Positions 22,035-32,405 of a stretch of 64,000 nt of DNA are shown here, piece after piece; the stretch's first letter is position 1, and each line of letters starts with the position of its first letter. This DNA comes from Metellina segmentata (taxonomy: Eukaryota > Arthropoda > Arachnida > Araneae > Tetragnathidae), in contig OX375873.1 of assembly GCA_947359465.1 (NCBI GenBank), forward strand, positions 37,234,437 through 37,298,436, read 5' to 3'. The position numbers were made by a program, and so were the translations under genes. The notes under the pieces are model-generated. The model saw only the letters and a program-made list of their open reading frames with translations, was not told the DNA's origin and made no database searches.

Positions 22035-24548
22035 ATGGCATATTTAACTAAGGCCCGAAAAGCAGATTTGCTAACATTGATTGACGAATTAGGCTTAATA
22101 GTGCCAGCGAATCCCAAAGTAGCGCAGTGCTCGAAACTTATAATAGATTCTGAAAATTATGACGAGAAGATAACAAAAAATCTGTTGAGTGTTATTAGAA
22201 CTGAACGCGAAGAGAAAATTGAAGCCGAAAAACGCGCAGAGAAAATTGAAGCCGAAAAACAAGCCCGCGCAGAGAAAATTGAAGCCGAAAAACGCGCAGA
22301 GAAAATTGAAGCCGAAAAACGCGAATTCGAATTAAGGAAACTCGAAATCGAAACTGCTAACAGACAAGGCAACAGTTATGGTAAAACTACCAGCCTATAC
22401 AATAACGATTTATTGAAATTGATTAACCGTTACGAGACGAATAAGGATATTAGCTGTTATTTAACTTTATTTGAAAGACAGATTAGTCGTATCGAAATAC
22501 CAAAAACGGAATGGGTTACACATTTGTTGGGGTTACTCCCATTGGATTTGGCTAATCTTATCACGCGTGAGCCTGACGAAAAGGCTAATGACTATGAAAA
22601 TGTCAAGAGATTATTGTTGAAACGTTTTAAATTAAATCCGGAACAATTTAGGCAAAATTTCCTTTCGCATAGAAAAGAAGCGTCTTCTACTTGGAATGAC
22701 TTTGCTCATGATCTGAAAAATTTCTTTGAAAAATGGACGAGTGGGTTGGAAGTATCAAATTACCAAGACCTTAAAGAACTCATGATTACCGATCAACTAA
22801 AACGAAAAATACCCAATGACGTTCGAGACCATTTTATAGACGAGCTACCGAAAATAACGAAAATAGACCAACTCGTCAATAAATTAGACGAATATGAAGC
22901 GGCTCGATGTCATTTAAAACCCAATAGAGATTCGAAAACATCAGACGATAAATATAAGAAGCGTTTCAATAGGGATTTTGACAAATTAAAGCCTCGATCT
23001 TTCGTGCGCCCTGAACAAACTAACACCAATCATATAAAATGTTACAACTGCAATGAATATGGACATAAGTCGATAAATTGTGAAAAGAAAACTGAGGGTG
23101 TGAGATGCTTTAAATGTAAAAATTATGGGCACAAGGCCGACGTGTGTCCCAAAAGAGATGTAAATAGAACTTTAATTAATAGCCCTTTTAATTCTCGTAC
23201 TAAGCTAAGAAAATATGTTGAAATGTGCGGGAAAAGATCTAATGCGCTAATCGACACAGGAAGTGATGTGTCAATGATAAAATATGAATTTTATGTTGAA
23301 ATTGGATCCCCAAAATTGAGTTTTGATAATGTGACTTTAATGGGTATAGGAGGAGAACACATTTCTCCTCTAGGTTTCTTTTCTACAGAAATTATTATTG
23401 ATGAATGCATTATTGTTACTGATGTTTATGTTTTAAAAAATTTACCTGATCATATTGTTCTTGGGTTCGATTGCATAAATAAGTTAAATCTTACTTTATC
23501 AGAGAGCGGACTTCATGTTTTGAGCAGACGCGATAATTTTCGAGTGAATTACGCAAGAATTGTTAATTTAGCGAACACTTCAGATTCAACTAAAATTCAA
23601 ACCGAAACTCATCTCGAAGTAACTAATCGTCTGGAACCAAACACTAAGTTGGAGACAAAACGAACCATAGCAGAGGATAACAAATTTCTAAATCCAATTC
23701 CTAAAGAGGACGTTCCATTATACACTTATCACATTGATTTCATAGGTCCGTTACCTTCAACATCTAAGAACTATCAGTATATCTTCACGGTAGTAGACGC
23801 ATTCACAAAATTCACTTGGTTATATCCTACCAAATCTACGACATCAGGTGACGCAATAAATAAACTCAAACAACAACAAAATAGTTTTGGAAATCCTGCG
23901 AGGATAATCTCGGATAGAGGATCCGCTTTTACATCTAAAGAATTTACAGATTTTTGTTGCGAAAACGGGATTGAACACCTAAAAATCACAACAGGAATCC
24001 CAAGAGGCAATGGACAAGTAGAAAGAATGCACAAAACCCTGATTCCAGTGTTATCCAAACTTTCAATTGAAGAACCGATCAAATGGTTCAAACACGTTGA
24101 CGCCGTACAAAGAATACTCAATAGTACAACCTCCAGAAGCACAAGATGGACACCCTTCGAACTTTTGACAGGTGTGAAAATGCGAAACAAAGAAGATCTC
24201 AAGATAGTCCAGCTTTTAGAAGAAGAATATACTGAAGTTTTTCTAGAGAAGAGGAAGAAATTAAGAGACGATGCCAAAGAGAATATCCTAAAAATTCAGG
24301 AAGAGAATAAAAGAACGTATGATAAGAAGAGGAAGAAACCTCATCAATACAAAGAGGGCGATCTTATTGCTATTCAGCGGACTCAATTTGGTGTCGGAAT
24401 GAAATTACGACCGAAATTCTTAGGACCATATCGAGTGAAGAAAGTGAAACCCCATGATCGCTATGACGTTGAGAAAGTTGGAAACCATGAAGGACCGAAC
24501 TTGACGTCGACAGCAGCTGACCATATGAAGTCGTGGTTCAATAACTAA
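22035..24548 (+). CDS. gag-protease-integrase fusion polyprotein (no RT)
   Basis: An intact 837-residue frame. Residues 1-55 are a helical N-terminus. Residues 57-107 are a highly charged coiled coil made of four repeats of the EKIEAEKRA type, encoded by near-identical 27-33 bp DNA repeats. Residues about 115-290 are the gag capsid-like domain (WxxxL..LL, then RRxF-like KRFKL and W..F). Two CX2CX4HX4C zinc knuckles lie at 336-349 and 358-371. A retroviral-type aspartic protease follows with LIDTGS (Asp407) and the second loop VLGFD near 475. The protein then runs directly into the integrase core: HIDFIGPL (Asp568), ISDRGS (Asp627) and NGQVE (Glu663), a D-35-E spacing, with a C-terminal GPY module at 797-799. 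Reverse transcriptase, RNase H and the integrase HHCC zinc finger are missing, with the junction around 520-555. The frame is preserved across the junction. The ATG at 22035 is the first of the frame after the leader. Confidence 0.92.
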   Translation: MAYLTKARKADLLTLIDELGLIVPANPKVAQCSKLIIDSENYDEKITKNLLSVIRTEREEKIEAEKRAEKIEAEKQARAEKIEAEKRAEKIEAEKREFELRKLEIETANRQGNSYGKTTSLYNNDLLKLINRYETNKDISCYLTLFERQISRIEIPKTEWVTHLLGLLPLDLANLITREPDEKANDYENVKRLLLKRFKLNPEQFRQNFLSHRKEASSTWNDFAHDLKNFFEKWTSGLEVSNYQDLKELMITDQLKRKIPNDVRDHFIDELPKITKIDQLVNKLDEYEAARCHLKPNRDSKTSDDKYKKRFNRDFDKLKPRSFVRPEQTNTNHIKCYNCNEYGHKSINCEKKTEGVRCFKCKNYGHKADVCPKRDVNRTLINSPFNSRTKLRKYVEMCGKRSNALIDTGSDVSMIKYEFYVEIGSPKLSFDNVTLMGIGGEHISPLGFFSTEIIIDECIIVTDVYVLKNLPDHIVLGFDCINKLNLTLSESGLHVLSRRDNFRVNYARIVNLANTSDSTKIQTETHLEVTNRLEPNTKLETKRTIAEDNKFLNPIPKEDVPLYTYHIDFIGPLPSTSKNYQYIFTVVDAFTKFTWLYPTKSTTSGDAINKLKQQQNSFGNPARIISDRGSAFTSKEFTDFCCENGIEHLKITTGIPRGNGQVERMHKTLIPVLSKLSIEEPIKWFKHVDAVQRILNSTTSRSTRWTPFELLTGVKMRNKEDLKIVQLLEEEYTEVFLEKRKKLRDDAKENILKIQEENKRTYDKKRKKPHQYKEGDLIAIQRTQFGVGMKLRPKFLGPYRVKKVKPHDRYDVEKVGNHEGPNLTSTAADHMKSWFNN
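22205..22327 (+). repeat. In-frame minisatellite in gag
   Basis: Four copies of 'gagaaaattgaagccgaaaa' with 'acgcgca' linkers; one copy carries a 6 bp extension. It encodes the coiled-coil repeat, so copy-number change would alter coil length by about two turns per unit. Confidence 0.85.
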
Positions 24549-24641
24549 TACTAAATCAATGTATTCCCAGATACTGTTTTGTGTTTTTTTTTAGGTTTGT
24601 CGTATTCCTTTCGAGGACGAAAGATCATCAGGATGGCCGAT

Positions 24642-25008
24642 TGTAGGAATACTAGACAACGGTAGTTGTCTACTAGTCTGGAAAGAACTCATTATAAGAG
24701 CAACGAGACTGGTAGGAGTCAGTTGCATTGTAGTAGGAATGCAAGGCAAGACTGTCACGAGCCATTCACATTCTGGTATTCAGTTACGAGAAAATTAATA
24801 GAACAGACACTTTTTCCCCTGGACGCCATTGAGAGCTGACGTATTTTTTCCGAGCAGAGACGACTGCTGCAGATAATGACGGAACTGTTTTAAATTTTAC
24901 TCAACTGTACATAATAATTGTATATATTTATTCATTAAATGTCAATGTGCTGTAAGATTCGAAGTCTTTAATATAGACCTTACCAAACAGAACAACACGA
25001 ATCTTACA
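24642..25008 (+). repeat. 3' LTR
   Basis: 367 bp, no difference seen from the 5' LTR. It is preceded by 'gacgaaagatcatcaggatg' and 'gccgat', where the polypurine primer should be; a long purine run is not obvious. Confidence 0.93.
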
Positions 25009-25535
25009 AATATATATATATATATATATATAATTCTCTTACGTGGCACACAAAAAAGCCGTTATTTGTTATCACGTTTTGGCAACACTGTAGGATTGTT
25101 TGTTTACCAAGAAGCCTCGCGCCTCAATTGAATTTATAGTGTTATCGGCCATTTTAAAGACAAGCAATTATAGTTCGACAGGACGCTTGCCACTGTAATT
25201 TTCAATAAAAAATTCAATAAAATATGTATGAGTGGCTCGAGTGCTGGGGAAATGTTCACACAATATAACATGCTGGGAATTCGATTTCCAAAGCAGCGCT
25301 CATATTTCGAGTCAAAATTTGCTCGAAGTTTTCATTTGAATTTCAAATAGTTCGAGTTCTCATTCCAGAGGCACTGTATAACTTTTCTGTAGTACAACAA
25401 ATTGATATTTGAGAAATAGTTTTTTGGAATATCATATTTTGTAAACAATTCCTTATGCTAGGACACCAATGAGGATTGAAAAGCAATCCACCGGAGGTGT
25501 GGGAAGGGTGACGAGCGTTTGCTAGCAGGGGGCAG
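25009..25535 (+). mobile_element. Helitron family 1, split by the LTR element
   Basis: After a TA run the sequence 'ttctcttacgtggcacac' and 'cgttatttgttatcacg' matches the family 5' region at 43450. The body continues to the decayed 3' region 'gagcgtttgctagcaggggg' near 25531. The final hairpin and CTAG are lost. The missing first bases lie on the far side of the LTR element, in the TC/TA run before 21323. Confidence 0.8.
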
Positions 25536-25872
25536 TTTTAGAACGCATGAAAGCTATCGTGGCTTCCAAAGAATTGTCTAACCACATCAATACACTCCAA
25601 CGCCTCAAACCACGAGGTTCAACAGTGTTGCGCTTGCAGTGTTTTCTTCTGTTGAATCGCATAGACATTCTTAATTGATGTTCATTAGAAAAGATAAAAT
25701 AAATAAACAAACACCTGTGCATCTACGGTTGGTTGGTTGAGTTATATGGCGCAAGGGTCATATTTTGCAGATTTGCAACAAACTCAAAACCGGAGACGTC
25801 AAGTAACGGACATACCCAGACAAAAACAGTTTTACTGATAAAGAAAAGAGAAGTCCACCCTGGTTAATTTAA
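25536..25872. other. Unassigned
   Basis: Short frame at 25522-25722 not recognised. Confidence 0.4.
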
Positions 25873-26201
25873 AAATTAACGTCCTACCAGAGCAACACAA
25901 CGGGCTATTGACGACGGTCCGGGATCAATACCCTAAGGGAAAGATCCGAGAACACCACCAAGTAATTTTGAACCTCGGTCAGACGACGGGGCAACACCTG
26001 AGCTGGCACGCCACTCTCCAAACTTTCACGGATACCATACATGAGTACTTTCGGCCATGACAGATTTAAGGTGCACCAACCGCCTCTACACCATACGCTT
26101 TCAAACATCCATGCAGAGACCGTTAATTTGAACCAGGAACCTTCCGATCTAGAGTCTAACACCTTAACCACCAGACCGGTTGGTCAGCAAGTCAACCCTG
26201 G
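25873..26201 (-). repeat. SINE family A, most complete copy
   Basis: Read on the minus strand, the head has 'accggtctggtggttaaggt' (A-box region) followed about 30 bp later by 'ggttcctggttcaaatta' (B-box region). This is the arrangement of an internal RNA polymerase III promoter from a tRNA. The body includes 'aggcggttggtgcaccttaa', 'gagtggcgtgccagctcagg' and 'gggtattgatcccgga', ending in an 'acgttaatttttaaatt' tail. It is the reference for naming the family tRNA-derived. The 88-codon minus frame here is a shadow. Confidence 0.85.
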
Positions 26202-26264
26202 GTAAGCTACAGGAATCAATTTTTTACCACCTACAACTCGCAAGTTGAAGGACAGTGGGACGTA

Positions 26265-26530
26265 GTTAACAAACGCAGTACTGGAGCAACACAGCGGGTT
26301 ATAGACGATGATCTGTGATCAATCCCCAAGGGAAAGAACCAAAGACAACGCCTCTTAAATTCGAATCACGGTCAGATGGCGAGAGCAACACTTGTGCTGG
26401 CCACCTTACTCTCTATACTTGACTAACGTGACAAAATTTGAGGCCACACCAGATTTAACGCGTACCATCTTCCGTGTAAACGATCGTCTGACTGGACTGA
26501 GTTTCTCACTTGCAACTCTCCTATAGCTAA
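26265..26530 (-). repeat. SINE family A copy
   Basis: Second reverse copy about 65 bp beyond the first. Includes 'ctggagcaacacagcggg', the 'gtgatcaatccccaagg' block and the distal 'ggccacaccagatttaacgc' segment. The head is diverged. Confidence 0.75.
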
Positions 26531-27194
26531 TCCATTGCTTTTTCAATTGGGCTTCCAAGGACTGCTGTGCGTAAATCCACGATGATAGAATTAGATTCTT
26601 TTTCGCGTTTCATATTCTTGATTTTACAAGCGACGGGTGTTTAAAGATCTGTTAACTTCATAAGGAAACGACATGACAGACATGGCTTGGTGGTAATTTG
26701 ATGAACGAAACGGACATGATATTGGAAAGAAAGTTATCCACCAATTTTATGCCCCAAATAATTGTTTATTAAAAATATGCATTTAACTTCAAACTTCGAC
26801 AAAAAAAAATTGTTGCAAAATACAACAGATCTGTTTACATAAAGGTTCTCAGGTGAGCTATTTCATTTTCTACGCAATGCATTCGTCTAGTCACAAAAAA
26901 AAAATGTTTGACTTTTTAGAAGGGTGAATATAAATGGTGGATGCACCTTCTGTCTCTGGAGCGTAACATATAGATTCGGAAAAGATGGAACAAAGCTTTA
27001 TTTCCATAAATATTGCTTCCAGACGCATACTTCCGCAGTCAAAGTTTCATGAAATAAGTTACAGAATATTTTTGGAAGCAGGGCTTGATGGAGATTACTT
27101 TGGAAAAATAAAGTTTAAACTGCCATACGGTACAGTAGAATAAGTTACATATTATAACAGCATTATTACAATTTTAATTACTTACAAAGCTTAA
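26531..27194. other. Unassigned
   Basis: AT-rich spacer with no gene seen. Confidence 0.4.
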
Positions 27195-29361
27195 CCCATT
27201 AACGACCGTACTACTTTTCGCTTGAAGGAAACGAACAAAAATCATTTTTTAGACGTATTAGAGTCTAATTAAGACAAAAAAAAGTAACGTGGAAAAAGCA
27301 TTTATTTGTATAAAAGATACAAAATGTTGCGAAAACGCAACGTCAGTCAAAACCGACTACTTTTGGGAAAGATGAAAATCTTTGAAGCACTTGCTGTGTA
27401 ACGGCACATAACATTTTTTACTTACAGTAATTGTTTCGCTACTACAGTTTTTGCATCTTTTTCCTTTGTTCGTTGGATATTTCTCGGTAATATGACTTGT
27501 TGGATAATAGGTCACCACCATTTCTTTCCCTTTACTTGCACTCTATACATTGCAACGAAATTATCAAGGAGGTCCACCTCACTCATCTGTTTGTTGTAAT
27601 CCTCGATGAGTTTAGGTTGCTTTACAGATGCGGATTTATTTATTTTCTTGAGTATCTCTTGGCTGTTGAAGATGGATTTATTGTATTAAAGTTAGTGACC
27701 ATAGAGTAACAACGGAATTTTCGTTCCAACGAACTACTGCGATACTATGCTCCTTATCAAAGACGAAGTTATATGTTCCACGTTGTTTTTTTCATTTTGA
27801 TCAAAGGAATAATAATTAAATGTAGCAGGGAATTTTCCTAATCTGTTCTCACGGATCATTCCAGTGGCATGAAACCACGACTTTTTCAATTTCGACAACA
27901 ACATATGTGGTGTAAAAAGTTGTCAAAGTATACACAGTGGTTTGAAGGAACTTCGACTACACTTAAAAGACGTTTCCACTTAACCCAGATGCGTCGTTTT
28001 ATCTGCATATTTACCTGAGTATATATCAAAATGATATAAGTACACTTCAGAAGAACACAAACGCCAAACTTTATACCCGAAACGAACGAGTTTTCCTTTC
28101 AGAAACATTTTGCACGAATGTCTACCAAAATAAGGTATCATTTGTACATCGATAGAAAGATTGTATGAAAAAAACACACACCACTGCATGAAATTGGCAT
28201 TTAAAATGTTTACAAACGGACGAACTTTAGCCATTTTATCTATTTTATCCAATACATTGTTATCCGCTGAATGCAAACTATGTTTGATAGTAGTATGCAT
28301 AGAACGTGTTAGTGCTGAATGTACTAATGGACAACTGACATCTTCTGCAACTGAACAGTAAAGTCTCTCTTGAGGAAGACATACATAGACAATGTAAAAC
28401 AGAAATCCTATAAAACGCTTCAATATAGGAACAGAAAGAGGAAACATTTTGAAGATTTTCTGTTGTGCATATTTTATACTTTCTTGAGTAATATGTTCTA
28501 AAAGATTCTGATTGTACAGTTGTAAAAATACATCTACTGGCTCAAGATTATGCAATTTTTTCCTTTTTTGCTTTTTCTACGGTTTCTTTGTAAGCAGGCA
28601 TTAGTGTGTATACGGGAGGCAAATTTCTCCAAGCAATATTTTTTTAGATGATTTAGACAAATGTTTATCATTTTGTGATGAATCCAATAAATTTTAAAGT
28701 TTTTTTGAAGAAAAAAGCTCGATATCACCAGATATGTCTTTCGGTCTCGGCAAATTATCTCCTAACATATCGTAATCAATGCATTCCTCGTTCGTCAGTA
28801 AATCAGGAGGTCTGGGGGGCTGGGGGAATCACTACTATATCTGCTTGACCTTGACAGTCTTCATCTGATGAAAATTCAGAAACATCTTCATGATCTAACT
28901 CTTTCATATATTCTAATGCTTCATTCACGGTTAAAAACAGTTTTCTTCGACATCCGTTATTTTCGGTCAAATGTTCATAAAGATACTACTTTCGACTGAC
29001 GTTGCGTTTTCGCAACATTAAAAAAAAATGCATATTTATACAAACAAAGACAAAATAGTAACCTTATTTTTTTATGCCATTTTGCAGACTTATGTTTCTA
29101 AAACATAAGCGTCTCTTCATGAAGTCCTTTGAATTGTTCTGGCATAACTGAGATTTTTTCAAAATTAGAGTAAAAAAATGACAATTTTAGAAATTTATTT
29201 TATAAAATCTTGGATTGAGAGAAAAACAATTTTTTCCCCGGAAGACATTGAAAATTTGTCTACAATATACAAAAAAAATTGTATAAAAAAAACGCCATAC
29301 AGAATAAGAAAAAAAATGTTTTCACTAATGTTGCGGAAACGCAACGTCAGTCGTTAGTAGG
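27195..29361 (-). mobile_element. piggyBac-like element 2, 2167 bp
   Basis: Flanked by TTAA at 27191-27194 and 29362-29365. The left end is CCCATTAACGACCGTACTAC; the right end is the complement of CCTACTAACGACTGACG. A self-complementary motif 'gttgcg-aaaa-cgcaac' followed by 'gtcagtc' occurs at about 27324, 28995 (reverse) and 29332, a likely subterminal binding site. It encodes a broken transposase on the minus strand. Confidence 0.9.
27700..28960 (-). pseudogene. piggyBac transposase (DDE_Tnp_1_7), broken
   Basis: The longest piece (27980-28555, minus, 191 codons) contains LPQERLYCSV, DKIDKMAKVRP and SIDVQMIPYFGRHS, the motifs around the first catalytic aspartate, then HFDIYSGK, matching the second. 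After a frame change upstream of 27980, VYFDNFFTPH supplies the third aspartate, followed by RENRLGKFPA. Upstream, other frames give PPVYTLMPAYKE-like and acidic N-terminal sequence (28560-28960). The family normally runs about 550-600 residues. Here the order is complete but broken by several frameshifts and stops, and the C-terminal cysteine-rich domain was not found. Flanking TTAA and inverted repeats confirm the assignment. Confidence 0.85.
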
Positions 29362-29639
29362 TTAATGTAGATATTAATTAACAGGCCTTTACTGACCTAC
29401 ATCACATGTCCATAATGGTAAATCGGTGCTTTTTAAACACAATCTTGTGACTAAAATTAATAGCCAAAGTAAGAAGTACTACAATTCTTTTGTTATTAGC
29501 AGAAAACTGATACAATACAACACGTTATTTCAGATTTGGACGTTTTTGTTAGATAAATACTGAAATATTTAGTCACATATACTCATATTTAAACTTCAGT
29601 TTAAAATTTGAACGCAGTGGTGGAAATAAAACCAACTTT

Positions 29640-29940
29640 TAGGGCCTCTTCACACCAATAGAATCTGAGTTAATCGGAATCCAGAAATAACTGATTAACA
29701 TAGCTTTGGGTACATTAAAACGTAACTCTCTGGATTACAACAGTGTGGAAAGAGTTTTTGACGGCCAATTTAATTTTTATGGAAGCGGCTCCCTCGAATC
29801 TTCATCAGTCAGTTTCTACTGGATTCAGATTGACGTGGATTGACCATTCGGTTGTTATTAAGGGAGATTTAGCTCCCATTGAAACCAACAGATTTAGAGC
29901 CAATCTGAATGTAGTTGATATAAAATGTTACAAAATACAA
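29640..29940. repeat. Dispersed repeat C, copy 2
   Basis: Matches 7400-7640: 'cttcacaccaatagaatctg', then 'gtcagtttctactggattca' and 'gattgacgtggattgacc'. A fragment of similar type may occur near 47820. The family is unknown. Confidence 0.5.
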
Positions 29941-31479
29941 AAGTCAAACGAATGCAGGATTTAAAGTAAATTTTCCCGCTTCCTTTAAATATGCTTTGGA
30001 GAAACGTAGACTCAAAAAATACCTAGTTACGTCTTAAAGAAATACCTAGAATCATTTTGAACAAGTGAATAAGAGGCAATTGAAAAGGATGGTTAGAAGT
30101 TAATTGTAATGACATGACTGAGGTGTAAATATTCTATGCAATTTATAGGAAATAAGAATTAGCACCAGAGACCGGAATTTTGCGTAATGACCCATAATTT
30201 TGAGTAAATTATTTCATTCGTAGTAAGGTAGGAAATATTCATGTCAATTCTGAAATTCATTACAAATGAATTTAAATAAGATATGATGCGAATAAAGACG
30301 GCTACTAATATATAAACGTTATTAAGAAATTCTAGAATGATGATTTTAGATGAAAGTTTAGGTAATATTTATGTCCACGGTACAAATTAGGTGTAAACCC
30401 TTTCCTCGTTGTCAAGGCAAATGACACTCAAGCCTGGGATAAACCCAACTATAGAATTTTACGGGATCGAAAATCTGTGATAGCTTGAGAGCTGGAAAAA
30501 AAAGAGTCCTAGTCGACAGATTTTGGGCGCCAATGGGCAATTTCACACTTTACTTTATTCTAACTAAAACTTGTATTTAATTGAATGATGTTTAATTTAA
30601 CTATATGATGAACACTTTACAAATAGAAACAACTTTTGACTTTTTGCATTTTTCAAAATGACCACAAAAAAAAATTGAAACTTTTTAAATTCTTGTTTCT
30701 TATAAAAAGTTTGTAATTGGAATACGGTCTAAGAAACAATGTCTAAACCGACTTTCTTTCGGACACATCTCTATCCTGAATCTATTCCATAAAACATTGT
30801 ATCAATAACTTGTATTTCTTAAAAGTGCTCCAGCAGCTGTCGAGCCTCAAGAATTTTAAGGCTAGTTCCCCTTTTTTACTTCAATTTTCACAAGATCCCG
30901 TGCTCTTCGGATTCTTTTCCTTCACCTTTTATTGCAGAAAGAAGCTCATAGACACGATAATGATACATTAAATGAATTTCAAGTTAAGAACAAGGCAGCT
31001 TTTTATATCGACGTTTTTTATTGCCTTCCAAGCAGGTTGTTGTCTTTTTTTCTCTGAAATTAGAAAAGAGACTACGCGAAATCCCTTGTTTCTAAGAAAT
31101 ATTTCCGGTAAGTAACACTGTCAGATCGGTTCCATCAGTGGAAATAATGGATATTGCCTTCAGAAAATCTGCCAGCTTACTAGAATTTAAGAAATAGTTG
31201 TTTGATATGTCTACCGGTGCTTTCCATTTGCAGAGCAAAAGTAATGTTGGAACGCCTTATACCAGAGCACTTAGAAATTGTTATGAGCAATCTGTTTGCT
31301 AACATATAAAATTGGGGTGTAGTATTCGAATAAAAATACTTCACGATTCGCTTGAAAAGGCATTGCTTTTATGGGGAACATTTAGCCTATTTCAACGAAG
31401 TTTTTTGAATTTGTTACAAACATGTACAAGTGTGTTCACGAATTATAACCACTACTCTATTCTCCAGTTCGTTTTCTGT
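29941..31479. other. Unassigned
   Basis: No recognisable frame or repeat. The 80-codon frame at 31312-31554 runs into a SINE. Confidence 0.4.
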
Positions 31480-31630
31480 GGTTCAAAATTACATGGTGTC
31501 GTCCTAGGATCTTTTTCTTTGGGATTGATGTCGGATCTTTCCCTTTGGGATTGATCCGGATGGTTGTCAATAGCCCATTGTATTGCTACAGTACGACGTT
31601 AATTTAAACACCTACATACTTACACATTAA
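31480..31630 (+). repeat. SINE family A, 3' half
   Basis: Begins 'caaaattacatggtgtcgtc', has the 'tctttccctttgggattgat' block twice in tandem (a local duplication of about 25 bp), and ends 'cagtacgacgttaattt'. Confidence 0.75.
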
Positions 31631-31819
31631 TTTGTTCCCTTCGGCGGCATTACGTAACGTTGGCCAGTCCTGTGTTTGGCGCTGAATCCAAAACCTGCCA
31701 AGAACGAATTATGACAGAAGATTAAGACAAGATGGTTTTATTTTTGTGGCATAAGAGGAACTTAGCTTAAGATGCCACCAGACTTTAAAAATCTTTCTAT
31801 TTAAATATGAGCCTCTATA

Positions 31820-32105
31820 GCCCGTTTGGAGGTGTAGCTGTTTAGCAACCAAAGGGTTGCGAGTTCGAACCCAACCAAAAAGAGTCTTCCACAAAAGATT
31901 CTGGTGCATGTTAAATGTGTCGTCGCCTCAAATGTCCTCACGGTGTGGAAGTGTGGAAAATGGGGCGTCAGCTCAGGCGTGACCTCTCCATCTGATCGTG
32001 GCTTCCAAATTAAGCGTTGCTGGCCTCGGATCCTTCCCGATTCCGATTGATGCCAATCCGTCCTCAATTGTTTCTCCAGTGAGACGTTAATTAAAATATC
32101 ATACT
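31820..32105 (+). repeat. SINE family A, near full copy
   Basis: Head with 'ggaggtgtagctgtttagca' (A-box position) and 'gggttgcgagttcgaaccc', a good B box (GAGTTCGAACC). Followed by the 'ctggtgcatgttaaatgtgt' body and the 'gagacgttaattaaaatatc' tail. The two minus-strand frames here are shadows. Confidence 0.85.
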
Positions 32106-32365
32106 TATTTTAAAATGCAATTTTGGGGAAAATGTAGGTTAAAAAATAAGGCAAATGAGTAAGAAGCTGTGTTTTTTTTTATTTTGATGATAAAATTCAA
32201 CGAATGATGTTGTATCGCAACACAATATTGTGATCATTCACTGCAAGATACCCCTATTAAAGGGTTTACTTTATTTAAGTAAGCATGGACACCATAATTA
32301 AGAGGCACCCTAGAAATCTGTCCTCCCTTCTGTTCTATATGCTCTTCTACTAATTGTTCCTTTCC

Positions 32366-32405
32366 CTTCCTTGGTGTCACCTTTTTAAAGGTGACACCAA
32401 GGAAG
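32366..32405. repeat. Perfect 40 bp palindrome
   Basis: Arms CTTCCTTGGTGTCACCTTT and AAAGGTGACACCAAGGAAG (19 bp each, no mismatch) separated by TT. It would form a very stable hairpin or cruciform. Confidence 0.95.

Larger units (their letters stand above)
21323..25008 (+). mobile_element. Ty3/gypsy-type LTR retrotransposon lacking RT
   Basis: A 3686 bp element bounded by two 367 bp LTRs that begin TGTAGGAATACTAG and end AATCTTACA. The LTRs look identical by eye across their length, implying a very recent insertion. Between them are a 345 bp leader and one open frame of 837 codons covering gag, zinc knuckles, protease and integrase. Reverse transcriptase and RNase H are absent. I see no primer-binding site starting TGG directly after the LTR. 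The insertion lies in a TA tract, so the target duplication cannot be read clearly (flanks atata and aatat). Autonomous relatives would be needed to move it. Confidence 0.93.

Noticed and set aside
22157..22372. Minus-strand 71-codon frame with repeated FSASIFSAR
   Set aside because: It is the antisense of the gag coiled-coil minisatellite.
31850..31880. Possible tRNA gene (good B box)
   Set aside because: The A and B boxes belong to a SINE head; no full cloverleaf or acceptor stem is visible and the same body follows in other copies.
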